A stretch of 64,000 bases of DNA from Novipirellula galeiformis (GCF_007860095.1 NZ_SJPT01000004.1:159260-223259), one strand, 5' to 3'; shown: positions 34,977 through 44,584, numbered from the stretch's first letter. Notes: generated from the letters alone by a model not told the origin. Numbers and translations are program-made.

Positions 34977-36476
34977 TCACTCCGCGAGCTCGACCGTTTT
35001 TGTTGTCCCCAAGATCCAGCCGACGACAAATCCAAACGCGCTACACAGGGTTCCGGCCAATTCGTGCGGAATTGGCAAACCGTAGGCTTCGAGCCATGGC
35101 TCGAAAAAGATCTCCCAGCCCAACAACATGTGAAACGACCAAACGGTAATCCCGAACCCCATGGCAAGATTCGCGGCCAGCGGCGGGATGTTCTCAAACT
35201 TCATTCCGATCAGGAACGGAACGACCAAACTGACCAGCGCCATGGAGTACGATCCTTGAACCAATTCATATGCCCCTTCGCCACGATAGGCCAACCATGC
35301 CGAGGCCGCTGTGACAAGTAAGATCGCTCCGCGTTGGAGTCGCAAAAGGCCGATTTGCGTTGGCGGCCGCGAACGTGTCTTTCGCCACAATGGCTCGACC
35401 AAATTATGGGCCATCACCGCCGACGGAGCCATCACGGCGCTGACGATCGTTGACAACACGGCCGAAACGATCGCCAGAAAGAAAAGGAGTAACAACATCG
35501 GGTTGAGCAACTTGCTAGCGACTAGAAGCACCACGCCATCAAGTTCCCCTTCGGCACGCGGCAACAACAGATGGGCCGCCATGCCTGCGCCGATGGGCAG
35601 AACGCCCATCAACAAATAGCCTCCGCTGGCCCACAAACACGCACGCGCCGCAACTTGGTCACTCTTGGCTGAGAAGATTCGCTGCATCAAATCTTGCATC
35701 GGCAAATTGCCCAGCGCCCCGATCGCTAGCGCGCTGATCGCCACCATCGTGTCACGCCAAAAGGTGGGTGGATCCGCGATCCGCCAACGCTCTGCGGCAA
35801 TGTCCGTCTGCATCGCGGAGACTCCCGCCGTGACCGACCCGTCGCCCAAGTGAACCAGGATGGCATGTCCGAGCAACAGCAAACCGAGCAAGATAAACAA
35901 CATCTGAACCGCATCGGTCCACGTGATCGTCCACATCCCCCCGAGCAATGTGTAGCCGGTTCCGATGGTCGCCACGGCGACGATGCCCCATTCCTTCGGC
36001 ACTCCAAAAAAAACATCAAGCAATTGAGCAAGCGCCACAAATTGTGCGGCAACCCAGCCAAAATAACTAGGCACGATAATCAGCGAAGAGAGGATCTCTG
36101 CGGTCTTACCGAAGCGACGATAGAAGAAATCGGGAACGGTCAAAATCCCCATGCGCCACATCGGAGCGGCAACAAACAACCCCGCCAATAGCAAACAACC
36201 GGCAATCCCCACAGGATCGAGCATCGCCTTGCGCAGCCCTTCGTTGCCCACCTCGTCGGCGGTCGTCATCAAAGACTCCGCGCCAAACCAGGTCGCAATG
36301 ATGGTGATCGTGGCCAGCGACGTCGGTAACCGACGTCCCGCCAAGACAAAGTCCTCGACGTTCTTGACGCGACGTTGCGCCACGAACCCGATCACGTACA
36401 TCGCGATCAAGTAGACGACCAAGGCACTCGCAAACAGGGAATAGATCCCCGAAGGTAACGCAGCGGATTCAGGCAT
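34977..36476 (-). CDS. Sodium:solute symporter (SSS family)
   Basis: 499 residues from the ATG at 36476; the longer frame from 36569 has no extra family match. About 13 hydrophobic segments are visible, beginning IYSLFASALVVYLIAMYVIG. Family features include the loop RRVKNVEDFVLAGRRLPTS, the sodium-site helix TIIATWFGAESLMTTADEVG and WTITWTDAVQMLFILLGLL. The SSS family carries sugars, amino acids, urea, acetate and others together with sodium; the solute cannot be told. It is alone on its strand, with no sensor kinase domain attached. Confidence 0.92.
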   Translation of the reverse strand: MPESAALPSGIYSLFASALVVYLIAMYVIGFVAQRRVKNVEDFVLAGRRLPTSLATITIIATWFGAESLMTTADEVGNEGLRKAMLDPVGIAGCLLLAGLFVAAPMWRMGILTVPDFFYRRFGKTAEILSSLIIVPSYFGWVAAQFVALAQLLDVFFGVPKEWGIVAVATIGTGYTLLGGMWTITWTDAVQMLFILLGLLLLGHAILVHLGDGSVTAGVSAMQTDIAAERWRIADPPTFWRDTMVAISALAIGALGNLPMQDLMQRIFSAKSDQVAARACLWASGGYLLMGVLPIGAGMAAHLLLPRAEGELDGVVLLVASKLLNPMLLLLFFLAIVSAVLSTIVSAVMAPSAVMAHNLVEPLWRKTRSRPPTQIGLLRLQRGAILLVTAASAWLAYRGEGAYELVQGSYSMALVSLVVPFLIGMKFENIPPLAANLAMGFGITVWSFHMLLGWEIFFEPWLEAYGLPIPHELAGTLCSAFGFVVGWILGTTKTVELAE

Positions 36477-36914
36477 AGGTATAGGAAGGCAAAGGAATCC
36501 TGAGACCAGCTCAAATTTGTCGCGACATATTAGCGAAATCTCTCCCGCTGCCGAGCCCCAAAAACACAAATCGAAGAAAGATTCTTGTCGTGACTCGGCG
36601 AAACCTAGCTCGGCAGTATCATCGCCCCACTGTCGCTAATTCTAATCTTCCCCACCCCGGTGAAATATCGCTTTGCCGACCGATTTTCATTTTATGCCCC
36701 CTCGTCACATCAAGGGATGCGAACACACGGCCGGAACGTTGACCCTACAAGTCATAGGCTTTCTTGGCCCCCAGCCCGTTGGGCTGGGCTAGGTAAACTT
36801 CCCAAACTTGGCCGCTTAAATACGAAATCACAACTTCAAAACGGAAGCGTCCGGTTGCAAAAAACAGACAACCTCCGCAGTTCAGCTCACGTCTGACTCG
36901 GTCCACGCCTCGCC
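36477..36914. other. Spacer between symporter start and RND gene end
   Basis: Contains the symporter promoter and, at 36770-36788, an 8-bp perfect hairpin CCCAGCCC-GTT-GGGCTGGG without a T-run. No gene is supported. Confidence 0.45.
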
Positions 36915-36970
36915 CACGCCAAGCTGTTCACGCCAAGCTGTTCACGCCAAGCTGTTCAGGTCAAGCTAAG
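36915..36970. repeat. Tandem array of 14-bp units abutting the RND stop codon
   Basis: CACGCCAAGCTGTT three times perfectly (36915-36956), then CAGGTCAAGCTAAG (36957-36970), which covers the last codons of the RND gene. So the repeat starts inside the coding end and spreads downstream. Confidence 0.85.
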
Positions 36971-39900
36971 TTCGGTGCCGTCGGGATCATTTCGCCCGTC
37001 AGACTCTCGGTCGATGCGTCCCGCAAGTTCACCGGTTCAGACGGCATCAGGCGATCATCCTGGTCATGGCGATGTGGGGCGGCCAACAACAAGTACAGTG
37101 CTGGAACGACAAACAAAGTGAACACGGTGCCGATCGCCATCCCGGCAACCAACACGATCCCGATACTGTTACGGGCCTCCGCCCCCGCTCCGGTGACAAA
37201 CACCAACGGCAAATGGCCCAGCATCGTCGCCGCCGAGGTCATCAACACCGGGCGCAAACGTGTTTGGGCCGCTTCGATGATCGCGGGGCGTTTTGCCACC
37301 CCCGATTCCTGAAGCGAATTGGCAAACTCGACAATCAAGATCCCGTTTTTGGCCACCAGCCCCACCAGCGTGATCAGGCCGACCTGCGAATAAATGTTGA
37401 TCGTCGTCAGATCCAAACAGGTCAACGCCAGGACGCCGGACATCGCCAAAGGCACCGACCCCAAGAGCACGATCAAGGGATCGCGAAACGATTTGAATTG
37501 AGCGGCCAGCACTAAATAGATCAACACCAACGCGAACCCAAGCGTCACGGCCAACGAGGCGCCTTCCCTGCGGATTTGACGTGACTCGCCCGAATAGTCC
37601 AGCGTCGCAGCCGTGCCGACGACATCATTGGCAATCGCCTCTAACCGAGTAAGCCCCTGTTCTTTGGTCACCCCCGGAAACACCGCAGCGAAGATTTTGA
37701 CCGAACTTTGTTGTTGAAACCGGCTCAACGTTCGCGGTGCCGTCTCGGGCTCGATCGATGCGAACGTCGAGACGGGAATCAATTCTCCCGAAGGGCCGCG
37801 GATTTTCAAATCCATCAGCGAGCCGGTGGATTGCCGGTCGGCGGCTTCGAGTTGCGGTATCACGCGGTACGAGCGGTTGAAATAGTTGAACCGGTTGACG
37901 TAACCGCCCCCCAACAACACTCCCAATTCACGCCCCACGGCGGCCTGGTCGAGCCCCAGATCGGCTAATCGTTCCCGGTCGACCACCACTCGCGCCTGAG
38001 GCAGATCAATTTTTAAATCAGTGTCGACGAACATAAACAGATTCGCCTCGCGACCGCGGCGAACAATCTCTTCGGCAAGTTCACGCTGACGCTCTACCGG
38101 AAGGTCACTTTTGAGTACCAATTCCACGTCATAGTTCCCCGCCCCTGGGAGCGGCGGGACCAGTACCGGAAACGCCTCTAAGCCGGGGTTTTGCGACGCG
38201 ATGCCGAACACCTGTGGCAAAATTTGCTGGGTGTTGCGACTCCGCTCGTCCCAATCCTTCGTGATCAAGCCACCAAAGCCGCCGCTGGCCGTCACGACAG
38301 CCCACATGTACTCGGATTCCTCGATCGCCTGAAAACCGGTCGCCAATTGCCCCGCCCAGCGTGTCGTCGAACCCAGCGTCGAGTCAGGTGCAGCCGCCAA
38401 CATCACCGCGATGGCGCCTTCGTCTTCCACGGGTGCGAGTTCTTTTGAAGAGAACCGATACAACGGAAACGCCGCCGCCCCCGCCAACAACGTCGCCAGC
38501 GCGATCGACCACCGCAGTTCCAACACCAGCGACAACATGCTCGCGTACCGCCGACGCACCGCGGCAAAGATGCGATTGACCCATCGCGTCATCACTCCTT
38601 CGCGGCCGCCCGCAGGCAGCAAATAGGCGCTCATGATCGGTGACAACGTGACCGCAACGACGCCCGAGACCACCACGGCGGCAGCCAAGGTAAAGGCAAA
38701 CTCGCGGAACAACATCCCCGTCAATCCGCCTTGGAACCCAATCGGTGCATACACCGTTGCCAACGTGATCGTCATCGCCAAAATCGGCCCCACCAATTCA
38801 CGCGATCCGATCAACGCCGCTTGGATTTTCCCATGCCCCTCTTGGAGATGACGTTGTACATTTTCCACCACCACGATGGCATCATCGACCACCAAACCGA
38901 CCGCCAGCACGATCGCTAACAACGTCAGTAGGTTGAGCGAAAAACCAAGCAAGTACATGACAATCGCGGCCCCGATCAACGACACCGGCATTGCCACCAA
39001 CGGCACTAGCGCCGAGCGTACCGATCCCATGAATAGGAACACGACGAAACCAACGATCACAATCGTTTCACTAAGCGTCTTGGAAATTTCGGATAACGAG
39101 CGACGCATGAACTTGGTCCCGTCGTAAGCCAATTGCATATCGACGTGCCCAGGAAGCTCCGGCTCCAATTCAGACATCGCTTGGTGGAGCCGGGTGGCCA
39201 CCTCGATTTCGTTGCTGCCGGGCAATGGCCACACACTGACATAAATCGCTTCGCGACCGCGGTACATCGCCGTCGCAGTCGGCTCTTCGCTGCCAAGTTC
39301 GACGCGGGCAACGTCGGATAACCGGATGATCGCACCGGGCCCATCGGCCGATGCGGGAGACTGCCACACAATCAAGTCACCAAATTCTTCAACGCTCCGT
39401 AAATCCGTGTTGGTTAGCAAGTCGATCTGGACGGTGTCGCTCTTGACTTGCCCGATCGCCGCCAAGAAGTTGTTTCGTTGTAACGCCGAATAGACATCGC
39501 CGGGCGTCAGATTCAGTTCACTCAATCGCTCCGGTGAGATCCAAATCCGCATGGCCGGCGTTTGTCCCGCTTCGATCCCTACCTTCTGTACCCCGGGTAC
39601 GATCGACAAACGAGGTTGGACGTTACGGGTCAGATAGTCGGTCAGTGCGGGTAGGTTGAAGCGGTCCGAGGTGAAGCTCAGATAGAAGGACGCGTACGGC
39701 CGATCGGCGCGTACCAATTCGATCGTCGGAGGCTCCGCTTCGGCGGGTAACTCGCTTCGTACTTGTTGCAATCGAGCGCTGACCTCGGCTAATGCCTTAG
39801 TCGAATCATGATTCAAATTGAGCCGCACCGTGACGCTGCTGATGCCGGCGATACTGCTCGATTCGACGTAATCGATCCCCGCCACCGAAGAGACCGCGCG

Positions 39901-40107
39901 CTCGATTGGCGTCGTTAAAAATCCGCGAACCGTCTCGGCACTGGCGCCAAAGTATACGGTCGTCACCGTAATCGACGTGCTCTCCAATTTGGGAAACTGC
40001 TGGATCGGTAACGAAACCGCACAGCGGACGCCGACTAGAACCAAGATCAGATTGACGACGATCGCGAGTACCGGATGTCGAATGAAGAGGTCCGTGATCG
40101 CTTTCAC
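36961..40107 (-). CDS. RND efflux permease (AcrB/HAE1 type)
   Basis: 1048 residues, the usual length. Proton-driven inner-membrane pump of a tripartite exporter. The N-terminus DLFIRHPVLAIVVNLILVLVG is the first transmembrane helix. The proton-relay pair Asp-Asp is in VGLVVDDAIVVVENV near residue 405. Two large periplasmic loops and the second six-helix bundle (LIYLVLAAQFKSFRDPLIVL, GILIVEFANSLQESG) are complete. The start overlaps the adaptor stop by four bases (ATGA). No outer-membrane TolC-like gene is adjacent, so the exit duct must be encoded elsewhere. Confidence 0.96.
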   Translation of the reverse strand: MKAITDLFIRHPVLAIVVNLILVLVGVRCAVSLPIQQFPKLESTSITVTTVYFGASAETVRGFLTTPIERAVSSVAGIDYVESSSIAGISSVTVRLNLNHDSTKALAEVSARLQQVRSELPAEAEPPTIELVRADRPYASFYLSFTSDRFNLPALTDYLTRNVQPRLSIVPGVQKVGIEAGQTPAMRIWISPERLSELNLTPGDVYSALQRNNFLAAIGQVKSDTVQIDLLTNTDLRSVEEFGDLIVWQSPASADGPGAIIRLSDVARVELGSEEPTATAMYRGREAIYVSVWPLPGSNEIEVATRLHQAMSELEPELPGHVDMQLAYDGTKFMRRSLSEISKTLSETIVIVGFVVFLFMGSVRSALVPLVAMPVSLIGAAIVMYLLGFSLNLLTLLAIVLAVGLVVDDAIVVVENVQRHLQEGHGKIQAALIGSRELVGPILAMTITLATVYAPIGFQGGLTGMLFREFAFTLAAAVVVSGVVAVTLSPIMSAYLLPAGGREGVMTRWVNRIFAAVRRRYASMLSLVLELRWSIALATLLAGAAAFPLYRFSSKELAPVEDEGAIAVMLAAAPDSTLGSTTRWAGQLATGFQAIEESEYMWAVVTASGGFGGLITKDWDERSRNTQQILPQVFGIASQNPGLEAFPVLVPPLPGAGNYDVELVLKSDLPVERQRELAEEIVRRGREANLFMFVDTDLKIDLPQARVVVDRERLADLGLDQAAVGRELGVLLGGGYVNRFNYFNRSYRVIPQLEAADRQSTGSLMDLKIRGPSGELIPVSTFASIEPETAPRTLSRFQQQSSVKIFAAVFPGVTKEQGLTRLEAIANDVVGTAATLDYSGESRQIRREGASLAVTLGFALVLIYLVLAAQFKSFRDPLIVLLGSVPLAMSGVLALTCLDLTTINIYSQVGLITLVGLVAKNGILIVEFANSLQESGVAKRPAIIEAAQTRLRPVLMTSAATMLGHLPLVFVTGAGAEARNSIGIVLVAGMAIGTVFTLFVVPALYLLLAAPHRHDQDDRLMPSEPVNLRDASTESLTGEMIPTAPNLA

Positions 40108-41258
40108 TTGGAGATCTCCTCATCCGTGATCTGGGACAAATCCGTCGCCGCCGTTACGTCCGCGACCAAGGCACCGTCGAAAATTTTGAACGATCCGTCG
40201 GCGACGACAATCTCGCCTGCGTCGACTCCCGAAATCACACGGACATTTGGATCTTCGCTGCCCGCGACGACCACGTCGCGCGACTCGGCGCGGCGTTGAC
40301 CGTCACGCTCGGTGACCACAAACACGATGGTTCCACTGGGGCCGCGACGGACAGCCGTCGCGGGAATCAATCGCGCCGGTATCGCGGGTCCGTAGGGAAC
40401 CGTCACCCGTACAGAATCATTCGGCTGCAGAATCGCAGGCGGGTTGTCAAGTCGTGCTCGCGCAGTAACCGATCGCGAGAGGGCATTGGCCGACGCGTCC
40501 ACCGCGACGATCGTCGCAGTCGACTGAATCCCCGCTGCACCGATACGCAGCGCCACGTCATCACCGATCGTCATCGCGTCGGCAACGTGCGATGGCATCG
40601 CAAAATCGACGTTCAAATAGTCCGCGATCCCCTCTAGCACCGTGATCTCGGTACCTTCGTTCAAGTACTGTCCCACGTGTAGATCAAACAAGCCGACATG
40701 CGCGCGAAAGGGAGCACGCAGGTTTTTCTTGTCGATCCTCACCCGCAGTTCCTCAATCAACGCTTCGGCTCGAGTCAATTCGGCTTCAGCAATGTCCAAC
40801 TCCGACTCGCTGTTGGCATTCGCGCGATTCAAGCGAAGGGATCGCTGTAACGCCGAATCAGCCAACTTGCGAGTCGCTTCGGCACTTTTCAATTGTGCTT
40901 GTTCGCTACGAGTATCCAACTGGATCAGCACCGCGTCCTGCTCGACTTCACCGCCGGGGGTCATCAGCACTTTCGTGACGGCACCCGCCAATTCGGTGCG
41001 CAACGTAATCGATTCGGGTGCTAACATGTTGCCAATGACAACGGATGTCTGGCGAAAGGTCGTCGGCTGGGCCGTCGCGAGGGTAACCGCGACAGGCATT
41101 TCCGGAGGCGGTGACGCAGACATTGCCGCATTCACCTGACGTCCCTTGGCATACGCGATTGCAACCAACAAACCAAGCACGCCGCCGATCACGACAAGCG
41201 ATCCGACCGCCTTTCGCAGCCAATGGCGTTGGGACCGTTTCAATGGAACTGAATTCAT
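40104..41258 (-). CDS. Membrane-fusion protein (periplasmic adaptor) of RND pump
   Basis: 384 residues. A single N-terminal helix (LVVIGGVLGLLVAIAYA) anchors it. Lipoyl/barrel-sandwich halves (MLAPESITLRTELAGAVT and KNLRAPFRAHVGLFDLHVG) flank an alpha-hairpin (about 125-175) with strong coiled coil. A beta-barrel and membrane-proximal part follow (VRVTVPYGPAIPARLIPATA). It links the RND pump to the outer-membrane channel. Middle gene of the tetR-adaptor-pump unit; the gap to tetR is 5 bases. Confidence 0.94.
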   Translation of the reverse strand: MNSVPLKRSQRHWLRKAVGSLVVIGGVLGLLVAIAYAKGRQVNAAMSASPPPEMPVAVTLATAQPTTFRQTSVVIGNMLAPESITLRTELAGAVTKVLMTPGGEVEQDAVLIQLDTRSEQAQLKSAEATRKLADSALQRSLRLNRANANSESELDIAEAELTRAEALIEELRVRIDKKNLRAPFRAHVGLFDLHVGQYLNEGTEITVLEGIADYLNVDFAMPSHVADAMTIGDDVALRIGAAGIQSTATIVAVDASANALSRSVTARARLDNPPAILQPNDSVRVTVPYGPAIPARLIPATAVRRGPSGTIVFVVTERDGQRRAESRDVVVAGSEDPNVRVISGVDAGEIVVADGSFKIFDGALVADVTAATDLSQITDEEISK

Positions 41259-41263
41259 GTTCG

Positions 41264-41854
41264 TTATTGCTCACTCGCAATCGGCTTAAACTTCATCGAC
41301 ATTTCGCTTTCGATTAACTGCTTCAACTTTTTATGAATGCGTTTTTTTCGAGACTCAATTATATCGTTCGCCGCGATGATCGACTGTAACCAAACGCCAT
41401 CGATCGTCGCGAGGATCAGCTCCGACAAGTCTCTCGAAAGGCCATCCTCACGCATCAATTGCAACAGCGTTTGATGAACTTCGTTGACCAGCGAATTGCC
41501 TCCGCCTCCTTGAACCAAGGCCACCATCACCGCAGCGCAGTCACAGTCGGGCTCCGCGGCCGTCGGCTCCCCGAGAAAGAGTTCTAAGATGGCCTTGGCT
41601 CGTTGGCCGGTCCCGACGGCATGCGGGGCGGCTGCCTGTTGGACTTGGTTCAAGTAATCCCCAACGGCTTGCTCTAGAAAGGCGTCCACCAACGATTCCT
41701 TGGAAGGAAAGTGGTGCATCAGCCCCCCTTTGCTCAGTCCCGCTTTGCGACAAACCGCAGAGAGCGTCACCGCCGGGAGTCCTCCGGCGAGGATCAATTG
41801 CATCACTGCATCGAGGATACGGGTGGTCGTTTCGGGTCCGGTTGTAGGTGCCAT
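41264..41854 (-). CDS. TetR-family repressor of the RND operon
   Basis: 196 residues from the ATG at 41854; the upstream frame to 41950 would run across the operator and is unlikely to be used. The N-terminal HTH is VTLSAVCRKAGLSKGGLMHHF, followed by SKESLVDAFLEQAV and an effector domain typical of TetR regulators of efflux pumps. First gene of the operon, so the protein probably represses itself and the pump. A palindrome 10 bases upstream of the start is the likely operator. The inducer is unknown. Confidence 0.93.
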   Translation of the reverse strand: MAPTTGPETTTRILDAVMQLILAGGLPAVTLSAVCRKAGLSKGGLMHHFPSKESLVDAFLEQAVGDYLNQVQQAAAPHAVGTGQRAKAILELFLGEPTAAEPDCDCAAVMVALVQGGGGNSLVNEVHQTLLQLMREDGLSRDLSELILATIDGVWLQSIIAANDIIESRKKRIHKKLKQLIESEMSMKFKPIASEQ

Positions 41855-41864
41855 CAGCGGATCA

Positions 41865-41884
41865 TACCGACCGGTCGGTCGGTA
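41865..41884. promoter_or_regulatory. Probable TetR operator
   Basis: TACCGACCGGTCGGTCGGTA. It holds a perfect 14-bp palindrome ACCGACCGGTCGGT at 41866-41879 and a second dyad with 7-bp arms TACCGAC/GTCGGTA over the full 20 bases. It lies 10 bases before the tetR ATG, where a bound repressor would block transcription. Confidence 0.75.
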
Positions 41885-42122
41885 CACAAGCGTCGCTGGG
41901 AACGTCGGCGGTTTGAAGACAGGCGATCGGAAAACGTGACAAAGCACCAAACCTCTCGATGCCGACTCGGATCGACACGCCGCCCGCGTTTAACACTGCT
42001 TAAGATCCGATTTTGCCCCCGATCCAAATAGAAAATTCCGTCTTGCCCCCGCAGCCTAAAAACAACTAACGTCCGCAAAATCCAACATTTTTTCGAGCCC
42101 CGTTCTATGGAAGGAATGGTCG

Positions 42123-43700
42123 ATGGGCGAAAACACCATTCTTGGTAACAAGCTTCGCCGCGACGTTCAAGAAACGACGACCACACGGTGGTTCTGGGGT
42201 TTCGTGATTGGTCATTTGGTCTTTTGGACGCTGTTGCCGACGCTGGTCAACTCCAACGCGCCCCTAGACTGCATTGAAATGTTGTACTGGGGCCACGAGT
42301 GGCAGTGGGGCTACTACAAGCATCCGCCCTTGCCCGCATGGTGCTGTGAAATGGGGCGGGTAATTTTCGGCAACGTCGATTGGCCACTTTACCTCGCCTC
42401 GCAGCTATGCGTGGTGACCTGTTTTTGGGCTGCCTGGAAAATGGCTCGTCAGTGTTTGTCGGCGTGGCCCGCTCTGGGTGCGACGGTGATCCTCGAAGCT
42501 TGTTACTACTTCAGTTTTGCCAGCATCGAAATGAACAACAACATGGTTGCAAAAGCATGTTGGGCACTCGCAATTCTGGCACTCTATTTTGCGATTCAAA
42601 CCACACAAAAACGTTACTGGGTCGCGACCGGGTTCGCATTGGCGATGGCGGCACTGGCAAAGTACGACGTCGGGTTACTTCTCCTTTCCATGCTCGGCTT
42701 TAGTGTCATCCACCCTCGCGGGCGTCAATGCTGGAGAACGCCCGGACCGTACCTGTTGGCGCTCACAGCGGGAATCTGCGTCGCCCCCCATCTTGTCTGG
42801 CTAGTCGAAAATGATTTTCTGACGGTGAATTATTTTCGCAACCGTTCGGCGAGCTCCTCTGGCCTCAGCGGACACCTTTTTCATCCGCTGCAGTTTGCGG
42901 TTTCTCAGTTGCTCTCTCTCGCCCCCGTATTGCTGTTGGCTACCGGGGTGCTGGGCTGGCATTGGCAACGACGCGTTTTGGATCGAGACGACCGCCTGAC
43001 GCGAGACTACTTGCTCGCCGTGGTTTTAGGGCCCGCGGTTTTGGCGATGCTGTTCTCGTTGCTCACTGGCGCCAAATTGCGAAGCATGTGGGGTTCGGCG
43101 ATGTGGACCTATTGTGGTGTATTGCTCTTGTTGCTGTTTCAATCCAATGCCAGTGTCAGCGAGTTTCGAAAGTTGTTCCAACGCGCGGTGTCGGTGGGAA
43201 TCGTGCTGGCGATCATCTACACGAGCAAGTTGACCTTGATTGCAACTTACACGAATCGTCCGTCACGCATCCACTTTCCGGGGCGAGATTTGGCTCAGGA
43301 AGTCCAACAGCGTTGGCAACGGGTCACCGGCGATCCCTTGACGATCGTGGGAGGCGATTGGTGGTTGGCGGGCAATGTGGCGTTCTATGCAGGGACCCCC
43401 ATCAGTGTTTACCCCGAACTTCAAACGGAGTGGTCACCGTGGACGAGCCACCATCAAATGCGACAAACCGGAGGGGTCGTGCTCTGGGATGCCGGAGACG
43501 CCGCGCCGCTGACGTATTCCATCCGACCGGCTTGGGCGGAAGCCTTTCCCGAGGCCGAAATGCAACCGGTGATTGAATTGGCCTGGGATCGTGTCCCTAA
43601 CGCCGACCCCATCCATGTGGGAATTGCCATCATTCCCCCTGCGGCACGCCCTGCATCGATCGCCAATGCACTCCCCAACATCAATGCACCCCTGCGATGA
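42123..43700 (+). CDS. Membrane glycosyltransferase, GT83/PMT_2 (ArnT-like)
   Basis: 525 residues with about 10-12 hydrophobic helices. The first periplasmic loop has the signature NAPLDCIEMLYWGHEWQWGY with acidic residues and the KHPPLPAW motif, as in lipid-A/undecaprenyl-phosphate-sugar transferases of the ArnT type. These take a sugar from a polyprenyl-phosphate carrier and put it on an acceptor on the outer face of the membrane. The acceptor is unknown. It shares ATGA with the GT2 gene behind it, so the pair is one unit. Start ATG at 42123. Confidence 0.87.
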   Translation: MGENTILGNKLRRDVQETTTTRWFWGFVIGHLVFWTLLPTLVNSNAPLDCIEMLYWGHEWQWGYYKHPPLPAWCCEMGRVIFGNVDWPLYLASQLCVVTCFWAAWKMARQCLSAWPALGATVILEACYYFSFASIEMNNNMVAKACWALAILALYFAIQTTQKRYWVATGFALAMAALAKYDVGLLLLSMLGFSVIHPRGRQCWRTPGPYLLALTAGICVAPHLVWLVENDFLTVNYFRNRSASSSGLSGHLFHPLQFAVSQLLSLAPVLLLATGVLGWHWQRRVLDRDDRLTRDYLLAVVLGPAVLAMLFSLLTGAKLRSMWGSAMWTYCGVLLLLLFQSNASVSEFRKLFQRAVSVGIVLAIIYTSKLTLIATYTNRPSRIHFPGRDLAQEVQQRWQRVTGDPLTIVGGDWWLAGNVAFYAGTPISVYPELQTEWSPWTSHHQMRQTGGVVLWDAGDAAPLTYSIRPAWAEAFPEAEMQPVIELAWDRVPNADPIHVGIAIIPPAARPASIANALPNINAPLR

Positions 43701-44584
43701 AGATGAACATGTATCACCCCATTCAGGCGACGATCATCGTCCCTTGCTACAACGAGGCGGATCGTTTGGATGTCAACGCGTTCGCTGCGTTCGCAAACCA
43801 AAATCCGATGTTTCGCTTTATGATGGTCGATGACGGAAGTCGCGATGCAACCCAGAGGATCCTTTCTCGACTGTGCGAGTCGAACTCGGAACAATTTGAG
43901 TTGCTGTTGATGAAGGAGAACGTGGGCAAGGCGGAAGCCGTTCGACATGGCATGTTGGCGGCCGCACAATCTTCGACCGATGTCTTCGGATTCTTGGATG
44001 CCGATTTGGCCTCGCCACTCGAAGAATTGCCACGCGCGCTCGACGTACTGCATCGGCATCCACACATCGGCGTCGCGATCGGCATTCGTCGTAAACTGCT
44101 GGGGCATCAAGTATTACGCAGTCCACTGCGATGCTGGCTAGGGGCTCACTTCAGCCGGGTCGCGTCATGGGTACTTCGGTTACCGATTCAAGACACACAG
44201 TGCGGGTTGAAGCTGTTTCGCAACACTCCTCGGATGGCAAAGCTATTCGCCCAACCTTTTCAATCACGTTGGATCTTCGATGTGGAAATCTTCGCGCGGA
44301 TGATGGTCGCCGAAGGAACCGAAGCGGTCCAGCAGCAGATTTACGAAATGCCATTGGAGTCATGGCGAGAGGTACCTGGTTCGAAACTAAAATCAGGCGA
44401 CTTTTTCAAGGCGCTTGGTGAACTCGTTGCCATCCATCGAAGCTACAAACCTGCGGCGTCCGGGCCAGCGACCGCGCCAATGCCTGGGGCCGCGATCGAG
44501 CACCCTGTGTCAGTGCCAATGCATCCCTTAACCGTGTTAGACGAAAGCCCTGCGGAAGACAGCCCGCTAAAGAAAGCGGCGTAG
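43697..44584 (+). CDS. GT2 polyprenyl-phosphate glycosyltransferase (ArnC/DPG-synthase-like)
   Basis: 295 residues. Motifs ATIIVPCYNEADRLD, MVDDGSRDATQRI, GFLDADLASPLEEL (metal-binding DxD) and IQDTQCGLKLFRN match dolichyl/undecaprenyl-phosphate sugar synthases. It should make the lipid-linked sugar used by the GT83-like enzyme overlapping at 43697-43700. The C-terminus (about 250-295) is a Pro/Ala/Met-rich cytosolic tail without transmembrane helices, unlike ArnC, which has two. Together they form a sugar-transfer pair for an envelope polymer. Confidence 0.88.
   Translation: MKMNMYHPIQATIIVPCYNEADRLDVNAFAAFANQNPMFRFMMVDDGSRDATQRILSRLCESNSEQFELLLMKENVGKAEAVRHGMLAAAQSSTDVFGFLDADLASPLEELPRALDVLHRHPHIGVAIGIRRKLLGHQVLRSPLRCWLGAHFSRVASWVLRLPIQDTQCGLKLFRNTPRMAKLFAQPFQSRWIFDVEIFARMMVAEGTEAVQQQIYEMPLESWREVPGSKLKSGDFFKALGELVAIHRSYKPAASGPATAPMPGAAIEHPVSVPMHPLTVLDESPAEDSPLKKAA

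Noticed and set aside
36770-36788. CCCAGCCC-GTT-GGGCTGGG as RND-operon terminator
   Set aside because: No T-run on either strand and about 170 bases from the RND stop; kept only as a hairpin within the spacer.
41855-41950. Longer TetR protein
   Set aside because: Translation would pass through the palindromic operator, and the extra residues lack helix-turn-helix family similarity.
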